DNA of 64,000 bases from Arthrobacter agilis (GTDB lineage Bacteria; Actinomycetota; Actinomycetes; Actinomycetales; Micrococcaceae), in NCBI RefSeq assembly GCF_030816075.1, contig NZ_JAUSXO010000001.1:2604001-2668000 (forward strand). Direction: 5' to 3'. Position numbers and translations under genes: made by a program. How positions within the stretch are numbered: position 1 is the stretch's first letter; every line of letters starts with the position of its first letter. The notes beneath the pieces are model-generated. The model was not told where the DNA came from. It saw nothing but the letters and a program-made list of their open reading frames with translations, and searched no databases. Positions 34,544 to 43,834 of the stretch are shown here, one piece after another.

Positions 34544-34703
34544 CTCCGTTCTACCGGCAGGATTCCGTTCGACCTACAGGGTTCGGTCCTCCCTGCTGTC
34601 CGTCCGTTCGGCCGCCCTGCTCGGACCCGTTTCCCCGCCGGCACCCGTTCTCCAGCCGGTTCCGTTCTGCCTGTGGGGCTCCGCAGGACCCGGAGCTGTG
34701 CCC

Positions 34704-35477
34704 TTACGCCCTTGCGTGGCTCCGACGCACCGCGTAGGTGCCACCTGCCGCTGCCGCCAACACGAGGCCCCCACCGAGGGCGATCATCCCGAGCTGGCTG
34801 GAGGAGGACTCCACAGTGGCGCCCGTATCGGCCCCGCCGGACGGCATCGCGCCCATCTGGGTCTTCACGAGGGTGCCGCACAGCGCCGGCGAGGTCGCCC
34901 CGAGAGGCAGCGACGGGTCGAGATCGCTCGGGGCGTTGAACGCCTCCGGCGTCGACGGCGTGGTGGCGGGATCGAGTCCGTGGACGTTGAAGACGGCCCT
35001 GCCCGCGTCGAGTTCCGCCAGGGTGGCGGCGTCCACTGTGAAGGTGCGCTGGATGGCGTAGTTCCCGCCCTGCCCGCCCAGCTGGAGGTTCAGGGCTTCC
35101 GCCGGGCTGGTCGGTCCGGAGGTGGTGACCGTCGCGAGGATGCCACCGTAGCTGGGGGCGCTCTCGGTGACGCTGATGATGCCGTCACCGTTGGCGTCGT
35201 TGGCCGGAGTGGGGCAGACACCGGCCGCTCCGCCGTGGATGTGCTGGACGTGCGGGTACGGAGCGCCCTGGAACGTCTGGGCGAGGCCGGACACCTGGAG
35301 GTTGATCGTGGCCTGGTCACCCACGACGTCGAGGGTGACGGTGCCGCTTCCCGTCGTGCCGTTGAGCTGGCCGAGGGTCGACGAGTAGGTGCCATCGGCG
35401 GCCATGGCCGGAGACCCTGCCAGGGCGACGGCGCCGACGGCGAGGGCTGGTACTGCAAGCAGACGCATCTTGTTCAT
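34704..35477 (-). CDS. Secreted CHRD-domain protein with C-terminal membrane anchor
   Basis: 257 residues. N-terminal Sec signal peptide (MNKMRLLAVPALAVGAVALAG...AMAADG, cleavage after AMA). A CHRD (chordin-like) beta domain follows: TFQGAPYPHVQHIHGGAAGVCP and AVFNVHGLDPATT hold its conserved histidines. A low-complexity Ser/Gly stretch precedes a C-terminal membrane helix (LGMIALGGGLVLAAAAGGTYAV) with RRSHARA, suggesting cell-surface anchoring. AAGGA sits 10 bases before ATG 35477. Biological role of bacterial CHRD proteins is unknown. Confidence 0.87.
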   Translation of the reverse strand: MNKMRLLAVPALAVGAVALAGSPAMAADGTYSSTLGQLNGTTGSGTVTLDVVGDQATINLQVSGLAQTFQGAPYPHVQHIHGGAAGVCPTPANDANGDGIISVTESAPSYGGILATVTTSGPTSPAEALNLQLGGQGGNYAIQRTFTVDAATLAELDAGRAVFNVHGLDPATTPSTPEAFNAPSDLDPSLPLGATSPALCGTLVKTQMGAMPSGGADTGATVESSSSQLGMIALGGGLVLAAAAGGTYAVRRSHARA

Positions 35478-36513
35478 GGGATGTACATCCTTCACTGTGC
35501 GATGAGTACGGATCCGGAGCCGAACCCGCGGGGGTTTCGCTCGAGCGCTTCGTCGCGTACGTGCACTTCCCAGCAAGCAGATCCTGATCGGGACCTCACC
35601 GCGGCGCAGCTTCCTCGTTCCCCATCCTCCACCCACGGTCGCGGCAGGTGACAGTGCTTGCCGTTCCGCTGGGCGGTCTTTACAATTCCTGGGCATCGTC
35701 CGGAGCGATACACGCGAAGGAGGAGGAACCGCCGAAGTCCTCCCGCGCGCCGGCTGCTTGACGGACGGAATGACTCCCACGTCCGTGCACGAGGCTCTTC
35801 GGTGTATCCGGCGGAGTCCGCGAACGGGTTCGGGGACATCCTCCCGGGTGCTCCCACTATGCACCACCGCGGTCCAGGTCCACCCGGAACCTCACCTCAA
35901 GATTGCCCGGGCACGGGTGGGCAGGTGCTGGACGGCGCGCACGGGCTGCGCCACGGGCAGGACGGGCGACACCCCTCCGGCGGCCGGCTGCTTGACCGCC
36001 AAGGGGATGCCCACGGCCCCACCGTCGGGTGTGTCCGCTCTGCCGGACCGGCCGCATCACCGGGATGCGCCTGCTCCGACACTCCCAGTATGGGCACACT
36101 ATGCTCACCCGGCGCCGATGACCTTCACCACGTGCGCCGGTCGGCGATCACAGCCGGGCACGCGCGTGCACTCTTGGTGCAGTGTGGCGCGCCCATCGAC
36201 AAGGGCGCATCGGTAGCGGCCGGGGCGAAGGGCGAACGGTCCCCTCGCAGACCCCGACATTCGCGCGACGGGGACCGGGGCACCCTGTGAGGAGGAGCGG
36301 ACGCCCCACCGACGACGGGTCCTCGTCCGGGCCCAGGGGAAACGACACCGCGGGTGAGGGCGCGGCGGCACGGATTCGGTACCGGACATAGCGAAGAGGC
36401 GCGGAGTGGGACGCGGGGTAGCGAAGCCCTGGCCCTGGTCCGGGCCTCCGGGTCGCGCCCCTGAAAGCGCGCCCCTGGAAGAGCGCCCCGCCGCAGATTA
36501 TGATCCCGGGACT
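35478..36513. other. About 1 kb without a recognisable gene
   Basis: Several weak open frames exist on both strands, but none has protein-like composition or recognisable motifs. It contains a promoter-like element (35658-35686), a strong unpaired AAGGAGGAGG at 35717-35726, and a diverged duplicated segment (CCGGCTGCTTGAC near 35750 and 35985, each followed about 100 bases later by CACTATGC). Possibly a decayed gene or an untranslated RNA. Confidence 0.5.
35658..35686 (+). promoter_or_regulatory. Promoter-like element reading into a gene-free region
   Basis: TTGCCG, a 17-base spacer and TACAAT at 35681-35686 form a good sigma-70-type promoter on the + strand. No convincing coding region follows before 36514. 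Confidence 0.4.
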
Positions 36514-36870
36514 ATGAAGTATCTTCTCCAGACCTTCGGCGCCGATGAGGAACAGCCGTCACCTGCCGCCGATGCGATGGCCCGGATGATCCAGCAGATG
36601 AAGGACATCGATGTCCGGCTCCGCAGTGCCGGTGAGCTCGTCGTCGAGCAGGGACTGGATGCGCCCGGGAACGGCTGGGTCGTCACCGACAGCGTGCGGC
36701 GGGGCTCCCACGCCAGGACGGCGGATTCGGTCCAGGGTTTCTGGATCGTCGACGTCGACACCGAACAGCGCGCACTGGATATAGCCCGGGAGATCAGCTC
36801 GATCGCTTTCGGTGCGCCGGTGGAGGTGCGGCTGTGCCTCGACGCACCGCCACCGCGCGACGGAGCGTAG
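36514..36870 (+). CDS. YCII-related domain protein
   Basis: 118 residues. MKYLLQTFGADEE at the start and the ferredoxin-like alternation ending in GFWIVDVDTEQRALDIAREISSIAFGAPVEVRLC match the YCII/DGPF family found near ECF sigma factors or alone; no sigma factor is nearby. Catalytic role unproven for the family. ATG 36514 fits the conserved beginning; the longer frame upstream is Pro-rich and non-conserved. Followed by a hexanucleotide repeat tract. Confidence 0.75.
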   Translation: MKYLLQTFGADEEQPSPAADAMARMIQQMKDIDVRLRSAGELVVEQGLDAPGNGWVVTDSVRRGSHARTADSVQGFWIVDVDTEQRALDIAREISSIAFGAPVEVRLCLDAPPPRDGA

Positions 36871-36888
36871 GCACGCCCGCATCCGCAT

Positions 36889-36988
36889 CGGGACCGGGAC
36901 CGGGACCGGGACCGGGACCGGGACCGGGACCGGGACCGGGACCGGGACCGGGACCGGGACCGGGACCGGGACCGGGACCGGGACCGGC
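36889..36988 (+). repeat. (GGGACC)n hexanucleotide microsatellite, about 16 copies
   Basis: An uninterrupted run of GGGACC units occupies roughly 100 bases between the YCII gene and the next gene, ending 93 bases before the ATG at 37082. GGG tracts separated by ACC fit a G-quadruplex pattern on the + strand. Confidence 0.95.
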
Positions 36989-37081
36989 ATGGATCATAGG
37001 CCGCGGGACCGCCCGGTGAAAGGCTCGTGGCTCCGTGAACTGCGGCTCGACCCCTGTGCCGCGCGTTCCTAGGGTGGAAGC

Positions 37082-37357
37082 ATGGCTGACATCAACGAAG
37101 AGTTCCCCACGCTGGACGATCTCAACCCCGACAACGACGCCCTGCCCCGCCCCTCGCGCCAGACGCACGGGAAGTCCGACGACCACGTCGACGACGATGC
37201 CCTCGCCCTCGCCGCCGAGCGCGAGGAGGTGGCGATCGGCCTCAAGGACTATGTGCCCGACGACGTGCCGCCTGCCACGGATCCCCTGCCGGAGGGATCG
37301 TCGGCGGAAGCGGACCTCGCCCAGCGGGGGTTGCTGGGCGATCCCGACGGCGCCTGA
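37082..37357 (+). CDS. Small acidic protein of unknown function
   Basis: 91 residues, strongly acidic (about one quarter Asp plus Glu), with no Cys and no hydrophobic segment; probably soluble and partly disordered. GGTGGAAG lies just before ATG 37082. Downstream is the convergent end of the E2 gene. The (GGGACC)n tract lies in its upstream region and could affect its transcript. Family not recognised. Confidence 0.65.
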   Translation: MADINEEFPTLDDLNPDNDALPRPSRQTHGKSDDHVDDDALALAAEREEVAIGLKDYVPDDVPPATDPLPEGSSAEADLAQRGLLGDPDGA

Positions 37358-37384
37358 GCCGCCTTCTCCGATTCGTTCCGCCGG

Positions 37385-38986
37385 TCAGAGGTCCGCGAGC
37401 ATCGCTCCGGGGTTCTCCATCGCGTCCGCGACGAACCGCAGGAATCCTCCGGCGGTACCGCCGTCGCAGACGCGGTGGTCGAACGCGAGCGTCAGTTCGG
37501 TCACCTTCCGCACGGCGAGCTGCCCATCGACCACCCACGGCCGGTCGATGATCCGGCCCATGCCGAGGATCGCCGACTCCGGGTAGTTGATGATCGCAGC
37601 ACTGCCGTCCACGCCGAACACCCCGTAGTTGTTGAGGGTGAACGTGCCGGACGACAGGTCGGCGGGCGTCGCCTTGCCGCTCCGGGCGAGGGCTGCCAGA
37701 CGGCGGATCTCCGCGTCGAGCTCCCGTGCGGACATGGTGTCCGCACGGCGGACGCCAGGAACGACCAGACCCCGGTCCGTCTGCGCGGCGATGCCGAGAT
37801 TGACACCCTCGACACGGACGATCTCCAGGCTGCCGTCGTCGAGCGTCGCCACCCTGCTGTTCAGTTCCGGGTACCGGGCCAGGCCGGCGACGACGAAACG
37901 GGCCACGAAGGACAGGATCCCGGGCACGGCGTCGGGGGTCTTCCGCTTCATCCCTTCGCGCAGCTCGACGAGGGCCGTCACGTCCACGTCCACCCATACG
38001 GTCGCCTCGGGGATCTCGCGCCGGCTGCGGGACATCGCCTCGGCAATCGTCCGGCGGACGCCCCGGACGGGGATGCGTTCGAGGACCGTCAGCCCCGACC
38101 TGGAGTCAGCCGCTGCAACCGTCTCCACCCCGTCGGCGCGAGACGCGGCGGCGCGCTCCACGACGGGTCGGGCGGCGTCACCGACGTGCGACAGTGCCGC
38201 GATGGCCTGCTCGACGTCGCGGCGCAGGATGAGCCCCTTCTCCCCCGAACCGCGAAGACCCTCGAGGCGCAGGCCGTGGTCGCGCGCCAGTTTCCGCACG
38301 AGCGGTGAGACGCACAGGGGGGCGGCGACCGCCGTGCGGTCCACGCCGGCCGGAGCGGAGCTGGAGGGACCGGAAGCTGCCGCAGTGGCGGGCGCTCCGA
38401 CGGCGCCTGCGGGAGGCGTTCCGCCGGAGCGTGAGGACGTCCGGCGGGGACGCCGCCGTCCGCCCGTGAGGCCACCGGGCGTGCCGTACCCGATCAGGAC
38501 ATTGCCCGAACCCTCATTCGCCGTCGGCTCGCCGTCCGGATGCGTGGCCGCGACCGGCACGCCGGAGTCCTCGCGCATCGCCGACGCCGCGTCCGCGACG
38601 GCAGGTGCGTTCCCGGCGGCCGGCGCAGCTGGGGCCCCGGCGCTCGGCCGGCCGGCCGGCCCGGAAGCAGATCGGGAGACAGGGCCGGTTGCAGCGCCGC
38701 CTTCAAGCGTGGCCGCAACGGTTCCTTCCGGTCGCACGGACAGGAACGGCGCCCCGACATCGAGCACCTCTCCCGGGCGGCCGTGCAGGACGGCGACGGT
38801 ACCGGCGAACGGCGACGGCACCTCGACCACGGACTTCGCGGTCTCCACCTCGGCGATCGGCTGGTCGACGGCGACGGCGTCACCCTCGGCGACGAGCCAG
38901 GAGACGAGTTCGGCCTCGGTCAGGCCCTCACCCAAGTCGGGCAGGGCGAAGACGACGAGTCCGGAACCGATGGTCGGCGCGCTCAT
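37385..38986 (-). CDS. bkdC: Dihydrolipoamide acyltransferase (E2) of a 2-oxo acid dehydrogenase complex
   Basis: 533 residues: one N-terminal lipoyl domain (lipoyl lysine in EVETAKSVVEV, about residue 50), an Ala/Pro-rich linker with GGRRRPRRTSS basic patch, a peripheral-subunit-binding domain (CVSPLVRKLARDHGLRLEGLRGSGEKG) and the catalytic acyltransferase domain with the C-terminal LTLAFDHRVCDGGTAG (active-site His). ATG overlaps the E1 beta stop (ATGA). With a divergent Lrp regulator, a branched-chain acyl substrate is likely, though pyruvate is possible. Confidence 0.88.
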   Translation of the reverse strand: MSAPTIGSGLVVFALPDLGEGLTEAELVSWLVAEGDAVAVDQPIAEVETAKSVVEVPSPFAGTVAVLHGRPGEVLDVGAPFLSVRPEGTVAATLEGGAATGPVSRSASGPAGRPSAGAPAAPAAGNAPAVADAASAMREDSGVPVAATHPDGEPTANEGSGNVLIGYGTPGGLTGGRRRPRRTSSRSGGTPPAGAVGAPATAAASGPSSSAPAGVDRTAVAAPLCVSPLVRKLARDHGLRLEGLRGSGEKGLILRRDVEQAIAALSHVGDAARPVVERAAASRADGVETVAAADSRSGLTVLERIPVRGVRRTIAEAMSRSRREIPEATVWVDVDVTALVELREGMKRKTPDAVPGILSFVARFVVAGLARYPELNSRVATLDDGSLEIVRVEGVNLGIAAQTDRGLVVPGVRRADTMSARELDAEIRRLAALARSGKATPADLSSGTFTLNNYGVFGVDGSAAIINYPESAILGMGRIIDRPWVVDGQLAVRKVTELTLAFDHRVCDGGTAGGFLRFVADAMENPGAMLADL

Positions 38987-40062
38987 GGCCGGTCCTCCCA
39001 CTGGAGGTCGTCGACGGCGTCGAGGATGCGGTCGACGCTCGGCAGGTAGAAGTGCTCCAGCTTGGGCGACGGGTACGGGATGTCGAAACCGGTCACGCGG
39101 AGCACCGGTGCGGCGAGCGAGTGGAAGCAACGCTCCTGGACGCGAGCCACGATCTCGGACGCGACCGACGCGAAGCCGGGGGCTTCGGCGACGACGACGG
39201 CACGACCGGTCCGTCGGACACTCGCACAGACCGTCTCGTCGTCGAACGGGACGATGGAGCGGAGATCGATGACCTCGATCGAGCGCCCCTCCTCGGCCGC
39301 CGCCGCAGCTGCCGCGAGCGCCGTCGGGACGGAGGGCCCGTAGCTGATGAGGGTCGCGTCGGTGCCGGGACGTGCGACGACGGCGCGTCCGATCCTGCGC
39401 GGTGCCTCTCCGTCGTCGAAGGTGCGTCGGAGCTCGGCGAGGTCCACCTCCTCCTTGGACCAGTACAGCTTCTTCGGTTCGAGGAACACGACGGGGTCGG
39501 GGGACGCGATGGCCTCGCGCAGCATGAAGTAGGCGTCGCGGACCGTGGCCGGGGCGAGCACCGTGAGACCCGGCGTGTGGGCGTAGTAGGCCTCGGACGA
39601 GTCACAGTGGTGCTCGACCCCGCCGATCCCTCCGGCGTAGGGGATGCGGATGACGATCGGCAGGCGCACCTTGCCCTTGGTGCGGTTCGGCATCTTCGCG
39701 ACGTGGCTGACCACCTGCTCGAAGGCCGGGTAGGCGAAGGCGTCGAACTGCATCTCGACCACCGGCTTCATGCCGTTCATCGCCATGCCCACGGCCATGC
39801 CCATGATGCCGGCCTCTGCGAGGGGCGTGTCGAAGCAGCGCTCCTCGCCGAAGCGTGCCGTGAGGCCGTCGGTGATGCGGAAGACGCCGCCCAGCGGGCC
39901 GACGTCCTCGCCGAACATCAGCACGGCGGCGTCGGCCTCCATGGCATCTGCGAGGGCGGCATTGAGTGCCTTGGCGAACGTCGTGGCCCGGGGCGCCGGC
40001 ACTGCTCCGGCACCCGCCCGGCCGCCGATGCCCGGCGCGGGAGCCTCCGTGGTCTGCGTCAT
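38983..40062 (-). CDS. bkdB: 2-oxo acid dehydrogenase E1 component, beta subunit
   Basis: 359 residues; transketolase-like pyrimidine-binding half of heterotetrameric E1. Conserved blocks: VLMFGEDVGPLGGVFRITDGL with the Glu that activates thiamine diphosphate, RFGEERCFDTPLAEAGIMGMAVGMA, and RIPYAGGIGGVEHHCDSSEAYYAHTPGL. Overlaps the E2 gene downstream and the E1 alpha stop upstream (ATGA at both), so stoichiometric translation is likely. Confidence 0.92.
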   Translation of the reverse strand: MTQTTEAPAPGIGGRAGAGAVPAPRATTFAKALNAALADAMEADAAVLMFGEDVGPLGGVFRITDGLTARFGEERCFDTPLAEAGIMGMAVGMAMNGMKPVVEMQFDAFAYPAFEQVVSHVAKMPNRTKGKVRLPIVIRIPYAGGIGGVEHHCDSSEAYYAHTPGLTVLAPATVRDAYFMLREAIASPDPVVFLEPKKLYWSKEEVDLAELRRTFDDGEAPRRIGRAVVARPGTDATLISYGPSVPTALAAAAAAAEEGRSIEVIDLRSIVPFDDETVCASVRRTGRAVVVAEAPGFASVASEIVARVQERCFHSLAAPVLRVTGFDIPYPSPKLEHFYLPSVDRILDAVDDLQWEDRP

Positions 40063-41252
40063 CGCTGGTCCCCTTCCATCGAGCCGCCGGTCCCGGCCGC
40101 TGCCGCGTCCGCGTCGCGCTCCAGTTCCTCGCGCAGCAGTGCGGCCTGCTCGCGCAGCTGCGACGTCTTCTCCGTGTACACGTACTCGAAGAGCTCCTGC
40201 GGGTTCACATCGACCTCCGTGTTGAGCCCCGCGCGGATCGCGGCGGCGACGACGTCCGCTTCGTCGGCGAGGATCCGCTCGCCCTCGTCCGTCAGCAGGT
40301 CCAGCCCGCGCAGGTAGGCGCGCATCCTCACGATGGGATCCTTCGGTACCCAGCGCTCGACGTCGTCGGCGGAACGGTACCGGGTGGCGTCGTCCGCATT
40401 GGTGTGTGCCTGCATGCGGTAGGTGTGCGCCTCGACCAGCGAGGGGCCGCCGCCGTCGCGCGCCCTGTCCACGGCGGCGCCCAGCACGGCGAGGAGCGCA
40501 GCGAGATCATTGCCGTCCACGCGCTCCCCGGGCATGCCGTACCCGATGGCCTTGTGGGCCAGGGAGGGAGCCACGGTCTGGTTCTTCAACGGCACGGAGA
40601 TCGCGAACTCGTTGTTCTGGATGAAGAAGACCACGGGGACGTGGAAGACGGCGGCGAAGTTCAGGGCCTCGTGGAAGTCCCCCTCGCTCGTCGCACCGTC
40701 ACCGCACATGGCCAGGACGACTGTGGATTCGCCCCGCAGTTTCGCGGCGTGGGCGACGCCGACGGCGTGCAGCAGCTGCGTGGCGAGCGGCGTCGCCTGC
40801 GTCGCGACGCGGTGCTCGTAGGGGTCGTAGCCCGCATGCCAGTCGCCGCGCAGCAACGTGAGCACCTCGAGCGGATCGACGCCGCGCGTGATGACGGCGA
40901 CGGTATCGCGGTAGGTGGGGAACAGCCAGTCCTCCTCCCCGAGGACGACGGCGGCCGCGACCTGGCACGCCTCCTGGCCGTGCGACGACGGGTAGACCGC
41001 CAGCCGCCCCTGACGGACGAGTGCATTGGCCTGGTCGTTGATCCGGCGTCCCGCGACCAGGCGACCGTAGGCGTCCAGCAACCGTCGGCCGTCCGGAAGG
41101 GGGTAGCGCTCGTCGTGGCTCGCGTGCCCGTCGGGATCCACGAGCTGCACGGGATCCACCGAGGGGAGCAGGGCGTGCGCCGCCGTCGACGGTGTTCCGC
41201 CGGGCGCTCCGCCCATCAGGGTTCCGCGTCCTTCGTTCGTTGCCGTACTCAT
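40059..41252 (-). CDS. bkdA: 2-oxo acid dehydrogenase E1 component, alpha subunit
   Basis: 397 residues. The thiamine-diphosphate motif begins CGDGATSEGDFHEALNFAAVFHVPVVFFIQNN (GDG...NN), and the phosphorylation-loop-like YRMQAHTNADD block is present. The first gene of E1a-E1b-E2; no E3 (lipoamide dehydrogenase) is in the window, so a shared E3 is expected. Sequence style (HERYPLPDGRRLLDAY, PVYPSSHGQEA) suits branched-chain or pyruvate E1 of actinobacteria; the choice rests on the Lrp neighbour. Confidence 0.9.
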   Translation of the reverse strand: MSTATNEGRGTLMGGAPGGTPSTAAHALLPSVDPVQLVDPDGHASHDERYPLPDGRRLLDAYGRLVAGRRINDQANALVRQGRLAVYPSSHGQEACQVAAAVVLGEEDWLFPTYRDTVAVITRGVDPLEVLTLLRGDWHAGYDPYEHRVATQATPLATQLLHAVGVAHAAKLRGESTVVLAMCGDGATSEGDFHEALNFAAVFHVPVVFFIQNNEFAISVPLKNQTVAPSLAHKAIGYGMPGERVDGNDLAALLAVLGAAVDRARDGGGPSLVEAHTYRMQAHTNADDATRYRSADDVERWVPKDPIVRMRAYLRGLDLLTDEGERILADEADVVAAAIRAGLNTEVDVNPQELFEYVYTEKTSQLREQAALLREELERDADAAAAGTGGSMEGDQR

Positions 41253-41461
41253 TCCGCCTCCATCACGGGCCGCACAGGCGGCGCCTCTTCCAGCAGGGAA
41301 CGGTAGCTCCGGCGCTGGATGCTGTGTAGATCCAGTATGGTCAGCGGGCTCCTTTTGTATCCATGAACTTGCAGGACTCTGGATGATTGCGATCGATTGA
41401 CGGTATTCTTTGGACGAATTGGCAGTGTGAGCTGGATTACGCGAAGGAGCGTGGACACGTG

Positions 41462-41902
41462 ATGGACGGAACCCTCGACGACGTCGATCGGAAGATCCTC
41501 GCTGAACTGACGAGGGACGGCCGACAGTCCGTCACCTCCGTGGCCGAGCGGGTGCATATCTCCCGCGCCCACGCGTACTCGCGCATTGCGCGGCTGACCG
41601 AGGGCGGCGTCGTCACTCGCTTCACGGCGATCATCGACCCGGCGAAGGCGGGCCTCCGGTCATCCGCCTACGTGACCCTGAAAGTGCGGCAGCACTCCTG
41701 GCGGGAACTCCGGGAGAAGCTCCGGAACGTCCCGGAGGTCCACCACATCGCGCTCGTCGGCGGCGATTTCGACGTGATCCTGCTGGTGCGGGCGGAGGAC
41801 AACGTGGGGCTGCGCCGCGTGATCTTCGATCAGCTCCAGTCCATGCCGGGTGTGCTCGACACCCAGACCTTCCTCGTCTTCGAGGACCTCGACACGCGCT
41901 GA
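41462..41902 (+). CDS. Lrp/AsnC family regulator, probably of the adjacent dehydrogenase operon
   Basis: 146 residues: an AsnC-type winged helix (LDDVDRKILAELTRDGRQSVTSVAERVHISRAHAYSRI) and a C-terminal RAM ligand domain (VRQHSWRELREKLRNVPEVHHIALVGGDFDVILLV). Divergent from E1 alpha with a 209-base spacer, as BkdR-type activators are. GAAGGAG at 41443-41449 favours GTG 41459 or ATG 41462 as the start. Ligand likely a branched-chain amino acid, by analogy. Confidence 0.88.
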   Translation: MDGTLDDVDRKILAELTRDGRQSVTSVAERVHISRAHAYSRIARLTEGGVVTRFTAIIDPAKAGLRSSAYVTLKVRQHSWRELREKLRNVPEVHHIALVGGDFDVILLVRAEDNVGLRRVIFDQLQSMPGVLDTQTFLVFEDLDTR

Positions 41903-42019
41903 GCCGCCGACCGTCGGACCCCATGGCAGTCCTACCCATCGCGTTCCCCCCGGTGCGCCTGCATAATGACGGGGCAGGCTCGCTGCGCCGGCACAACTGA
42001 CATCTTCACTGGGGGAACA

Positions 42020-43100
42020 ATGACGGACACCGATTCTTCGCGCGGCCTGGAGGACGACGACGGACGGCGCGCCGGACACGGACACGGATACCGAGGGATC
42101 CCGCCGATCCCGCCGGGGCCGTTCGCCTACCAGCCGACCCGACAGAGCCCAGTTCCCGTGTTCCAGGCACCCGCGCCCGCCGCCCCGGCACGGCACCGCC
42201 CCTCCGGGCAGCCGGCAGGGCAGCCAGGCCATGCGGACGGATCCAGCCCGTACCTGTCGGGCACCGCACGGCCGCACGACCGTTACGGCACGGCGGAATC
42301 CAGGGCGCCCGGCCCCTACGACGGGCCCGACCCCTACAGCGGACCCGACCGCCGCCCGGGAGGACAGCCTCCCGGCGCGGTGGTCTGCCCGTCTGGGGCT
42401 GGGTGCTGATCGGAGGGGGCGTGCTGTTCGTCGGCGTGATCAGCATCGTGGTGACGCTGGTCGTCATCGGCTTGACCGCCGGAGCCGGCAACGGATTCGA
42501 GCCGGGGGCCCGACGGCGATCGCCGCCCCCCGGTCCACCGACGACTCCGGCGTCGACGACCCGACCGCCGGGGCCGCCATCGACGTCCCGGCCTGGCAGC
42601 CGCTCGACGTCTCGGCGTCCTTCACCACGCCTCCGTCCTGGAGCCTGCCCCCGGACCCGTGGGTGCTCGACGAACTGCCCGCGGAGGGCATCTCGTTCCT
42701 CAGCAACGCGAACGGGTGCGACATGACACTCGAGCAGGCGTTCATGGAGTCGCTCGAGGGCGACGAGGACCTCACGAGCGATGCCACGGCCACACTCAGC
42801 TACATGACCGTCCTGCTGGACTACTTCGCGGAACTCGAGGGCGTGGGGACGGACGGCATCGCCGGCACGGTGCCGCTCGGCATCGATGTCCCGGGCGCCC
42901 CCACCCTGGAACTCGCCACGACCACCCTCCCCGGACTGACGCTCGACGGGCAGGAGGGGGTGCGCTTCGTGGCCACCCGGGCGATGCCGGCAAGCGGCGG
43001 CGTGGTGAGCACCATCATCACCTGCCCGTCGGCGGTTGCCGCCGATCCTGCCTACTTCGAGCAGGTCGTCGAGGGTCTGTTCATCCTGCCGACGCCCTGA
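42020..43100 (+). pseudogene. Proline-rich single-pass membrane protein, two frameshifts
   Basis: Three successive frames join into one protein of about 360 residues: a Pro/Gly/His-rich N-terminal cytosolic region (42020 to about 42380), a membrane helix (VLIGGGVLFVGVISIVVTLVVIGL, about 42403-42475) and an extracellular alpha/beta domain (DVPAWQPLDVSASFTTPPSW... to 43100). Frames change near 42370 and near 42500, each consistent with one missing base, the second in a GGGGG run. Either a decayed gene or assembly errors. No family recognised for the extracellular domain. Confidence 0.75.
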
Positions 43101-43146
43101 CCCGGCCCTCCGAGGGAATGCCGGACAGCGCCGCGTTGAGCACTAC

Positions 43147-43749
43147 ATGCATACGTATGAAATTGGGACCGTCCGACCGGCGCCGGAGAGGGTCAGGCTC
43201 GTGGTCCTCGCGGCGGGGGTGGGAACGCCCTCGTCCAGCAGGCTGCTGGCCGACCTGCTCACCGACCAGGCGGTGACGGCGCTCGCCTCCACCGGAACGC
43301 AGGTGGAACCCGAGGTGATCGAGCTCCGTGAGCTGTTCGGCGACATCGCTGCGGCCTTCACCGGCCCGGTCAGCGACCGCCTCCGGGAAGCGCTCACGAC
43401 CGTCGGCGCCGCCGACGCCCTCGTGGTCGTCACGCCCGTCTTCGCCGGCTCCTACAGCGGCATGTTCAAGGCGTTCATCGACCTGCTCGATCCGGCCTCG
43501 ATCGTGGGCACCCCGACGATCATCGGCGCGACGGGCGGGAGCCTCCGCCACGCGCTGATGCTGGATCACGCGCTGCGGCCGCTGTTCGCCTACCTGCGGG
43601 CCGCCGTCGTACCCACGTCGGTGTTCGCCACGGCCCCCGACTGGGCCGGCGAGGCAGATTCGCACGCTCTCCACGAGCGTGCACGCCGGTCCGCCGGTGA
43701 ACTCGCGCGCGCCCTGGGGAGCAGCGCGGCCCTCGATCTCGCAGTGTGA
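43147..43749 (+). CDS. NADPH-dependent FMN reductase family protein
   Basis: 200-residue flavodoxin-fold protein. The phosphate-binding segment GVGTPSSSRLLADLL, the VTPVFAGSYSGMFKAFIDLL block and ATGGSLRHALMLDHALRPLFAYL match the CE1759-type FMN reductases. ATG 43147 fits the beginning of the fold; the preceding longer frame is non-conserved. Could supply reduced flavin to an oxygenase, but none is adjacent. Convergent with paaG. Confidence 0.87.
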   Translation: MHTYEIGTVRPAPERVRLVVLAAGVGTPSSSRLLADLLTDQAVTALASTGTQVEPEVIELRELFGDIAAAFTGPVSDRLREALTTVGAADALVVVTPVFAGSYSGMFKAFIDLLDPASIVGTPTIIGATGGSLRHALMLDHALRPLFAYLRAAVVPTSVFATAPDWAGEADSHALHERARRSAGELARALGSSAALDLAV

Positions 43750-43834
43750 CGACCGGACCGGTTCCCGCGGCACCGGGGATCACCGGGCGCGTGGACATCA
43801 CTCCGTCCGCCGGAGGTCGTGAGCCGGGCGCCCG

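Noticed and set aside
35758..36216. A 152-codon + strand frame in the gene-free kilobase
   Set aside because: Arg/Pro/Thr-rich translation with no motif and no suitably placed ribosome-binding site; it crosses a diverged DNA duplication.
36812..37072. Gly-Thr or Pro-Gly repeat proteins across the GGGACC tract
   Set aside because: All frames through a hexamer repeat stay open by construction; no start signal or flanking protein-like sequence supports translation.
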